NCBI GenBank assembly: GCA_024640085.1
Contig: JAHEFR010000005.1
Location: 1-64,000, forward strand
Length of the DNA: 64,000 nucleotides
Source of the DNA: Gammaproteobacteria bacterium
GTDB taxonomy: Bacteria > Pseudomonadota > Gammaproteobacteria > Steroidobacterales > XN24
Direction of reading: 5' to 3'
The first letter of the stretch is position 1. Each line of letters opens with the position of its first letter. The notes beneath the pieces are model-generated. The model did not search any database. It was given only the letters and a program-made list of their open reading frames with translations, and was not told where the DNA came from. A program made the position numbers and the translations under genes. This document shows, piece after piece, positions 58,799-64,000 of this stretch.

Positions 58799-58942
58799 GT
58801 GTCCGCCGCGCGTACCGAGGTCCGGCTCATCCAATCCGACGACGTCGCCGGGATCATCGCGCCACCGCCGCTGATCCATTGGGCCGCGCTTATCATCGGT
58901 GTCTTCGCGCATCTGGCCCACCGCAGCCGGACCCGCCGATGA
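58799..58942 (+). CDS. 47-residue membrane ORF resembling the start of isoprenylcysteine methyltransferase-like proteins
   Basis: Reads from GTG 58799 to TGA 58942. The peptide has a polar start, then DDVAGIIAPPPLIHWAALIIGVFAHLA, quoted here as DDVAGIIAPPPLIH and WAALIIGVFAHLA, one membrane helix, and a basic end (HRSRTRR). The G-x-I-A-P-P-P-L-I followed by a helix is how many bacterial ICMT/PEMT-like membrane methyltransferases begin, but the rest (about 100 residues with the catalytic part) is absent. It overlaps the GNAT start by 4 bases (ATGA). Either a gene remnant or a real micropeptide coupled to the acetyltransferase. Confidence 0.45.
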   Translation: MSAARTEVRLIQSDDVAGIIAPPPLIHWAALIIGVFAHLAHRSRTRR

Positions 58943-59520
58943 CTGTAGCACTGGTTTTCAGGCCGCTGACCCCGGGGCGATGGCAAGACCTGGAGCACCT
59001 GTTCGGCCCCCGGGGAGCCCATTCCGGTTGCTGGTGCATGTGGTGGCGCTGTACCCGCAAGCAGTTCGAAGCGAATGGCAATGCCGGTAACCGGGAGGCT
59101 TTTCGGGAGCTCGTCGAGCAGGGTGACAAGACGGGGATACTCGCGTACGCAGATGGTGAACCGGTCGGATGGTGTTCGGTCGCTCCGCGTGAAAGTTATC
59201 CGTCCTTACTGCGATCCAGAACGCTGCGATCCATCGACGCGCGGCCGGTCTGGTCCATCGTCTGCTTCTTCGTTTCCAGGCAATGGCGAGGCAAGGGCGT
59301 CGCCAAGGCCCTGGCCAGGGCGTCCGTTGACCACGTGCGCCAACAAGGCGGCACCCTGCTGGAGGCCTACCCCACTCACCCGAGAGGCAGGCGCCTGGCC
59401 GCCGTGTCATCCTACATGGGCACGCCCGACATGCTGCGCGCGGCCGGATTCCGGGAAATCGCCAGGCCGTCGGAAGCCCGTGTGATCATGCGCAGGGAGA
59501 TCCGCCCGCGACGCGGATGA
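58939..59520 (+). CDS. GNAT-family N-acetyltransferase
   Basis: Protein of 193 residues from the ATG at 58939 overlapping the preceding small ORF. It has the acetyl-CoA-binding motif A region VCFFVSRQWRGKGVAKALARA (the R/Q-x-x-G-x-G/A loop is RQWRGKGVA) and a tryptophan/cysteine-rich stretch SGCWCMWWRC near 30-40, seen in a subgroup of bacterial GNAT proteins. It ends with a basic tail. The acceptor substrate is unknown. Confidence 0.83.
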   Translation: MTVALVFRPLTPGRWQDLEHLFGPRGAHSGCWCMWWRCTRKQFEANGNAGNREAFRELVEQGDKTGILAYADGEPVGWCSVAPRESYPSLLRSRTLRSIDARPVWSIVCFFVSRQWRGKGVAKALARASVDHVRQQGGTLLEAYPTHPRGRRLAAVSSYMGTPDMLRAAGFREIARPSEARVIMRREIRPRRG

Positions 59521-59531
59521 GCCCAGCGGCG

Positions 59532-60173
59532 TCACGGCGCCAGCCGTTCGATGCTCCAGCCCGATTCGCATCGCGCAAACAGGAAGCGATCGTGGAGGCG
59601 ATTCTCCCGGCCCTGCCAGAACTCCACTTCCCTGGGCACCACCCGGAAACCTCCCCAGAACGAGGGCAGCGGGATCTTGCCATCGGCGAATCGACGCTTC
59701 ATCTCCTCCAGCTTCATCTCCAGCATGCTGCGCGAGGACACGATGCGGCTCTGCTCCGAGACCCACGCCCCAAGCTGACTACCCCGGGGTCGCTTGACGA
59801 AATACGCCAGCGCCTCCTTCCGCGTCACCGGTCTGGCATCGCCCCGGATGATCACCTGCCGTTCCAGGGTCTGCCAGTAGAAATGCAGGGCAGCTCTCGG
59901 GTTTTCGCTGAGTTGCCTGGCCTTCTCGCTCTCCATATTGGTGAAGAAGACGAAGCCCTCCCGGTCGAAATACTTCAACAGGACGGTCCGGGCCGACGGC
60001 TGCTGGTCGGCGCCGGCCGTCGCCAGGCACATGGCGTTCGGCTCCGGGGCCTCGGCCTCACGGGCCTGGCTGAACCATTGTTCGAACTGGTCCAGGGGAT
60101 CAGTCCGGAGGGACTCCCTCTCCAGCCTGCTCTTGCGATATTCGCGACGAAGGTCGCTGACGTCCATGCTCAC
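59532..60173 (-). CDS. pdxH: Pyridoxamine/pyridoxine 5'-phosphate oxidase
   Basis: FMN enzyme that makes pyridoxal 5'-phosphate, the cofactor needed by PLP enzymes such as the nearby decarboxylase. It has 213 residues, normal length. Family motifs are present: DPLDQFEQWF, ARTVLLKYFDREGFVFFTN (given as ARTVLLKYFD), SEKARQLSENPRAAL, ERQVIIRG, GAWVSEQS and the C-terminal FWQGRENRLHDRFLF. An ATG two codons later is an alternative start. It converges on the GNAT gene. Confidence 0.95.
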   Translation of the reverse strand: MSMDVSDLRREYRKSRLERESLRTDPLDQFEQWFSQAREAEAPEPNAMCLATAGADQQPSARTVLLKYFDREGFVFFTNMESEKARQLSENPRAALHFYWQTLERQVIIRGDARPVTRKEALAYFVKRPRGSQLGAWVSEQSRIVSSRSMLEMKLEEMKRRFADGKIPLPSFWGGFRVVPREVEFWQGRENRLHDRFLFARCESGWSIERLAP

Positions 60174-60242
60174 GTCCGTCCCCGGTCAAATCTCCCTGAA
60201 TCAGTCATAGGTTAACCCGGGCGGACCTGTCCCCGCACCGGA

Positions 60243-63200
60243 TCACGACGTGAGACGAGCGTACAGATCCCGGGTTTCTTCCGCGGGCTCCACCTCGAGT
60301 TCCGCCGCCAGGACGCGCCGGCAGCGGTTGAACGCCTCGATGGCCTCTGCCTTGCGACCCTGGCGCTCGTAACATTGCATCAGGTGCCTGTATAGCGCCT
60401 CCGCAAGTGGATCGGCCTGCAGCCCCCGTTCGTACAGGTCCGCGGCCCGCATCCACTGGCCCATGCTCTGATAATAGTGCCCCAGCGCGCCGACGGACCT
60501 GAGGAAACGGGTCCGCAGCTGTTCCCGGGTCCCGAGGGCCCATGACCGGTCGTACCGGTCGCCCAGGAACGGGCCCTGATAGAGCAGCAGGATTCGATCC
60601 GCCAGGCCCTTGACCAGCCCCTCGTTCAGCAGATCTTCCTGGTCGGATACCTTGCGCTCGACTTCCGAGCAGGCGTGTTCCAAAGCCAGGGAATCGAGCC
60701 AGACGAATCGTCTATCAAGACTCAGCCGGCCGTCGATCAAGGTGAGGGCCCGGTCCTCGCCAAGGGTCTTGCGCAACCGGTGCAGGGTGGTAGTGAATGA
60801 CTTGTGGGCATAGTCGCTGTCGATGCGGGGCCACAGCGCGTCGGTGATTTTCTCCACCGGCACATTCTGACCGCCGTAGGCCACCAGCACCTGCAGGAGT
60901 TCCAGCGGGCGACTCTGGGATTTGCCCGAAGCGGCGTGAGGCACGTCGTTCCTCAGCACCTGGAACTGTCCGAGGGTGTAGATACGGAACGCCCATGGCC
61001 AGCCTTCGATATTCAGCGGCGGCGTGTCCGGGACCAGGTCGCGCTGCCTGATCAGACTCTTCGCATATTCGGTCTCGATGCCGGCCTCGAGGGCGCGGAC
61101 GCAGAGACGGGCCATGATCGACGGTTGCCACCACAGGAAGTGGGTGTACCCCTTCTCGCGACCGAGGGCCATAGCGTACTGGAGTGCCCTCAACGCGCTC
61201 TGCCTGCGTCCGTACCGCAGGGCGGCGTCCGCGTATGTCATCATCCCGAAAAACTCCAGGAACCGGTTCTTGATGCCGCTGATGCCGTTGCGGATCTCGT
61301 GGAGGTAACGCCCGGCCTTGGCCCGGTCGCCGCACTCCAGCAGGGCCTGGACCATGGCCAGACCGCAGATCAGGTCAAAAGTCGGCACTCCGATTTCCTT
61401 GGCCAGTCGCTGGGAAGATCTCAGCCGATGGAACGCCGTGACCACGTCTTTCTCCAGCATCGCGCACCAGGCCGCGAAATAGTTGAGCAGGCACAGTTCG
61501 TAGCGCCTCGACGATCCCGGGTCGGCCTCCATTGCGGAAAGCAGTTCGTGGGCCGTATCCAGATCGGCATCGGCCAGGGCGCCGGCCACACCATGAACCC
61601 GCATGCCGTTATTCCATATATGGACGCCGCTTTTCGCCGCGATTTCGAGACCGTCGTAAACGGCATTGAGACAGGACTCGCGATCGCCCACGAGCATGTA
61701 ATACATGGACTCGACGTATCTGAGGGTGGTCAGCCCCAGGGGAGTCACAAGCGGCGACCTCGCCAGGAGCCGCATCCCGTCGATGGTCTGCATGGCCTGG
61801 GGGAACTGCCCGGTCCACATCAGCCCCACGGCCGAGATCTGCTCCATCAACAGGCGCAGGTTGGGATCGGACTGGCGCTTGGACACGATCGCGTTGCGCT
61901 CTCCCCAACTCTCGATATCCGGATGAAAGGGCTGCCTGAGCACGAGCGTCATGAACGTGTTGCAGGTGATCCTTGCCTCCACTTCCTCGTTCGGGAACTC
62001 GGGGTAGGCACGCTGGAGCTCGTAGACCTCGTCCACCCAGCGGTCGGACAGGGTAAGGTCGTCGAGGTCATGAAGGATGGCACCGAGGACTCCGGCACAT
62101 GCAGAGTACAGCCCCTCCACGTCTGGCAGATCACCTGCCCGGAACCCGTCATAGGCCCGCTCGAACAGGCGCCTGCTCTCCCTGGGCGCGGTTGACAAAC
62201 GGCACACGCCCAACCAGTACTGCATCCATGGATCGGAGGACGATCGCTCCCGGGGCAGATCGTCCAGCCACTGCTCAAGAGTCTCCGCCCGGCCCTGCTC
62301 CACCAGGTCCCCGGCCCGTTCGCGGATAATCTGTTCGAGCTTGTCCCAGTCGCCTGACTCGACCAGGAGCGTGACCGTGTCTTCCGAACGACCGCTCTTC
62401 TCCAGCAACGCCGCCGCCCGGCTCCGGAGTTCCGAGCGCTGACTGTCTTTGAGGCGGGCACGGCCGTGGCTCAACAGGAAGTCGCGCATCAGCGGGTGAT
62501 ACTGGAACACGACCTCTCCGGCGACCTGGCGGGCGGAGACAAGATAGTAGCTTCGGACGAGTTCGGTGAGGATGCCCGACGCATCGGGATTACCCGACAG
62601 GACCTCGGCGTCCGAGGCTGTCATCTGCGGCAGGAACGCCGTCTGGATCAGTAACTCCTGGACGTCCTGCTCGAATCCCTCGAACATCTCGCCGGCCAGG
62701 TAATCGAAAATAGCCTGGGGAGCATTGCCCACCAGGGGATCCGCCGGGTCCCGGCCCCGGGAGAGTTGCTCCATCATCAGCACGAGGCCGGCGGCCCAGC
62801 CCTGGGTGCGCTCGAACAGAAGTTCGCGAGCCCGGGCATCCAGGTTGGGATAGCGCATCTCGGCCATCGCCTCTGTCTCCTCCCGGGTCAGCCGTAACTC
62901 GTCCCAGCCGACCAGATCCAGCGACTGGCTGGCCCGATAGCGGGCCAGCGTAGGCGACGGGTCGCTGCGGCTGATGAAGATCACCGAGCAGCCGGCCGGT
63001 ACTTCCGCCAGACCGTCGCGGATCACTTCGTGGAACCTGGAGTGGATCGGCACGTCCTGGTAGTTGTCGAAGACGATGGCGAAGGGCGCCTGGAGCCGGG
63101 AAAACAATTCCCGAAAATAGAGGTGGGCGAAGGCGCTCAGGTCCCCTGTGTATTCCGGGGCCAGCCGCGGCATCGGCGTGCCGACGCCGGATACGGCTTC

Positions 63201-63458
63201 GACCGCCATGCCCATGTAATAGAAGAAGGTGGCGACGTCGGCCTCGCCCGGATCCATCTGATACCACAGGCTGGCGATATCCCGCTCCTCGATGTAATTG
63301 GCGGCCAGGGTGGTCTTGCCCGAGCCGGGCGGCCCGGACAGCCAGACCACGGGCTTGCGGGTGGCCTGGTCCAGGCGAGAGAACAATCTCTCCCGCGGCA
63401 GGATCCCTGACAGGCTTGGGCGGGTCGTCTTCGCCAACCCGATCTTTGGGATGGACAT
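60243..63458 (-). CDS. Large MalT-like ATPase regulator with C-terminal SARP (winged helix plus BTAD) module
   Basis: Protein of 1071 residues. The N-terminal STAND-type ATPase has Walker A GPPGSGKT (42-49) and Walker B-like FAIVFDNYQDV, followed by VIFISRSDPSPTLARYR, as in MalT. The middle (about 350-810) is a helical repeat sensor region. The C-terminus is not the LuxR helix-turn-helix of MalT: from about 825 it reads FRIYTLGQFQVLRNDVPH, PLELLQVLVAYGGQNVPVEK and HRLRKTLGEDRALTLIDGRL, an OmpR-like winged helix, then a bacterial transcriptional activation domain (about 925-1071, LYERGLQADPLAEALYRHLM). That is the SARP layout best known from actinobacteria. It probably senses a ligand through the helical region. 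Divergent from a 37-residue membrane peptide gene. Confidence 0.85.
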   Translation of the reverse strand: MSIPKIGLAKTTRPSLSGILPRERLFSRLDQATRKPVVWLSGPPGSGKTTLAANYIEERDIASLWYQMDPGEADVATFFYYMGMAVEAVSGVGTPMPRLAPEYTGDLSAFAHLYFRELFSRLQAPFAIVFDNYQDVPIHSRFHEVIRDGLAEVPAGCSVIFISRSDPSPTLARYRASQSLDLVGWDELRLTREETEAMAEMRYPNLDARARELLFERTQGWAAGLVLMMEQLSRGRDPADPLVGNAPQAIFDYLAGEMFEGFEQDVQELLIQTAFLPQMTASDAEVLSGNPDASGILTELVRSYYLVSARQVAGEVVFQYHPLMRDFLLSHGRARLKDSQRSELRSRAAALLEKSGRSEDTVTLLVESGDWDKLEQIIRERAGDLVEQGRAETLEQWLDDLPRERSSSDPWMQYWLGVCRLSTAPRESRRLFERAYDGFRAGDLPDVEGLYSACAGVLGAILHDLDDLTLSDRWVDEVYELQRAYPEFPNEEVEARITCNTFMTLVLRQPFHPDIESWGERNAIVSKRQSDPNLRLLMEQISAVGLMWTGQFPQAMQTIDGMRLLARSPLVTPLGLTTLRYVESMYYMLVGDRESCLNAVYDGLEIAAKSGVHIWNNGMRVHGVAGALADADLDTAHELLSAMEADPGSSRRYELCLLNYFAAWCAMLEKDVVTAFHRLRSSQRLAKEIGVPTFDLICGLAMVQALLECGDRAKAGRYLHEIRNGISGIKNRFLEFFGMMTYADAALRYGRRQSALRALQYAMALGREKGYTHFLWWQPSIMARLCVRALEAGIETEYAKSLIRQRDLVPDTPPLNIEGWPWAFRIYTLGQFQVLRNDVPHAASGKSQSRPLELLQVLVAYGGQNVPVEKITDALWPRIDSDYAHKSFTTTLHRLRKTLGEDRALTLIDGRLSLDRRFVWLDSLALEHACSEVERKVSDQEDLLNEGLVKGLADRILLLYQGPFLGDRYDRSWALGTREQLRTRFLRSVGALGHYYQSMGQWMRAADLYERGLQADPLAEALYRHLMQCYERQGRKAEAIEAFNRCRRVLAAELEVEPAEETRDLYARLTS

Positions 63459-63536
63459 GTCTCCGCGCTCCTTCTGCGGCTGCCGGTCTTCGGCCGGACG
63501 TCCCGCAAGAGTACTCGCACCCGGCCGGATCCGGCA

Positions 63537-63553
63537 CTTACACGTCGCTTACA
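63537..63553 (-). repeat. Direct repeat TGTAAG-N5-TGTAAG, regulator side
   Basis: Two identical hexamers with start-to-start distance of 11 bases, about 80-95 bases before the regulator ATG. SARP proteins are known to bind direct repeats spaced by one helical turn (11 bp), so this is a candidate self-regulatory site. Confidence 0.5.
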
Positions 63554-63622
63554 GGCAGCTGCCTGGACCCGGCGGAGAAGATGCGCCGGTTTGCTGCGGC
63601 ACCGGTCACCAGCGGATGGATC

Positions 63623-63639
63623 TGTATGCCGGCTGTAAC
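63623..63639 (+). repeat. Direct repeat TGTATG-N5-TGTAAC, micropeptide side
   Basis: Two near-identical hexamers, each preceded by C (CTGTA at 63622-63626 and 63633-63637), with an 11-base period and a possible degenerate third unit CAGTCA at 63644-63649. It is in the opposite orientation to the first site and about 93 bases before the micropeptide start. Confidence 0.45.
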
Positions 63640-63731
63640 CGTTCAGTCAGTCGATCGTGGGCGGCGGTGCCTCAGCATGACAACCTCAGCGGGCCGGATC
63701 GTCCGGACCGCAACCGACGAGGGACCGGAAG

Positions 63732-63845
63732 ATGAGAGGCGAAGAACGACCCTGGGACCTGGAACCTTCGATGATCGCCCTGGGCGCCGTTTACGCCGCG
63801 TCCATCCTGGGCAGCATCGTGATGTTCGCCGTCTTCGGCTTTTGA
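63732..63845 (+). CDS. 37-residue single-helix membrane peptide
   Basis: ATG 63732-63734 to TGA 63843-63845. The N-terminal 13 residues are charged (MRGEERPWDLEPS), and the rest is one hydrophobic helix, MIALGAVYAASILGSI then VMFAVFGF, with small-residue A/G spacing typical of helix packing. GAGG (63718-63721) is a possible ribosome-binding site 10 bases upstream. Codon choice is like its neighbours. No homologue is known to me. Its place opposite the SARP-like regulator, behind a matching repeat site, suggests it is a target gene. Confidence 0.45.
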   Translation: MRGEERPWDLEPSMIALGAVYAASILGSIVMFAVFGF

Positions 63846-63874
63846 GCCCGGCGTCGCGCCAGGCCTCACGAGGA

Positions 63875-64000
63875 TCAGGAAGCGTCGACTCGCAACGCTT
63901 CCAGACGTGCCTGCTCGGCAGCGAGCAGCTCCTCGGCCTCGGCGGGGGACATCAACCGCGCCGCCACCGCCGATTCCACGCGGTCCTCGAAGGGACCGTC
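63875..64000 (-). CDS. C-terminal end of a probable FadE-type acyl-CoA dehydrogenase (5' part outside window)
   Basis: Only the last 41 codons are visible, ending at the TGA 63875-63877. They read ...ARLMSPAEAEELLAAEQARL then EALRVDAS. The pattern of a helix pair SPAEAEELLAAE followed by L-R-V-D is like the DUF1974 tail of FadE-type acyl-CoA dehydrogenases (E. coli FadE has a comparable LTKAEESRL...INVDDF end). The rest is outside the window, so the call is tentative. Confidence 0.45.
   Translation of the reverse strand, partial: DGPFEDRVESAVAARLMSPAEAEELLAAEQARLEALRVDAS

Larger units (their letters stand above)
63459..63731. promoter_or_regulatory. Divergent regulatory region between the SARP regulator and the micropeptide
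   Basis: 273 bases without a longer gene. It contains two direct-repeat sites with 11 bp period: CTTACA at 63537-63542 and 63548-63553 (TGTAAG twice on the minus strand, facing the regulator gene), and TGTATG/TGTAAC at 63623-63628 and 63634-63639 on the plus strand, facing the micropeptide gene. On the minus strand, TACTCT (63508-63513) is a possible -10 box for the regulator, with no good -35. No clear plus-strand -10 box was found. Confidence 0.5.

Noticed and set aside
60804-62195. 463-codon plus-strand frame inside the SARP-like regulator
   Set aside because: Antisense to a continuous 1071-residue protein with clear domains at both ends.
60243-63458. LuxR/MalT classification of the large regulator
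   Set aside because: The C-terminus lacks the LuxR helix-turn-helix and instead shows a winged helix plus BTAD.

Overview
The window is high-GC bacterial chromosome. It is almost fully coding, with short operons, many ATGA or TGATG start/stop overlaps and frequent GTG or TTG starts. I see no rRNA, tRNA, CRISPR array, insertion sequence or prophage. Gene content and order (xerD next to dsbC; DUF3450-TtpC-ExbB-ExbD-TonB-TPR; msrPQ; uup; slyX; a DcaP-like porin) point to a free-living aerobic gammaproteobacterium that eats amino acids and peptides. A Chromatiales/Woeseiales-like marine lineage is a guess, not a demonstration.

Layout. 1-2741: dsbC (cut by the window edge), xerD and plsC. 2790-8222: a seven-gene TonB2-type energy-transduction operon on the minus strand with two tandem exbD genes. 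8424-32131: a branched-chain amino acid catabolic block. It holds icmF (minus) facing a plus-strand run of leucine dehydrogenase, liuA, thiolase, liuB, liuC, liuD, liuE, an SDR dehydrogenase, an M16 peptidase pair and ETF-ubiquinone oxidoreductase, then etfB, etfA, acetoacetyl-CoA synthetase and zapE. Together these encode every step from leucine to acetyl-CoA except the branched-chain keto-acid dehydrogenase, plus the electron route from the acyl-CoA dehydrogenase to quinone. 32190-37121: small enzymes, a large reductase related to cyanobacterial acyl-ACP reductase with an unrecognised N-terminal half, arfB and a porin. 37279-40563: a von Willebrand factor A lipoprotein, an ECF sigma factor and a membrane anti-sigma-like protein. 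40601-49978: GST, CDF metal exporter, msrPQ, a VanZ-like membrane protein coupled to a Tat-exported phosphoesterase, an MFS carrier, yceH, MAPEG and slyX. 49996-60173: uup, a DksA-like zinc protein, a DUF900 hydrolase, a DMT exporter, a PLP decarboxylase, a ROK sugar kinase, a GIY-YIG protein, an RRM protein behind two strong hairpins, several small proteins and pdxH. 60243-64000: a 1071-residue ATPase-SARP regulator, a divergent 37-residue membrane micropeptide, and the C-terminal end of a probable FadE-type acyl-CoA dehydrogenase.

The most novel-looking items are: (i) the SARP-like regulator and the micropeptide sharing an intergenic region with two oppositely oriented TGTA direct repeats of exactly 11 bp period; (ii) the acyl-ACP-reductase-like fusion protein; (iii) the paired hairpins in front of the RRM gene; (iv) the VanZ-like/Tat phosphoesterase pair. 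Functions are read from motifs and family knowledge; no searches were run.
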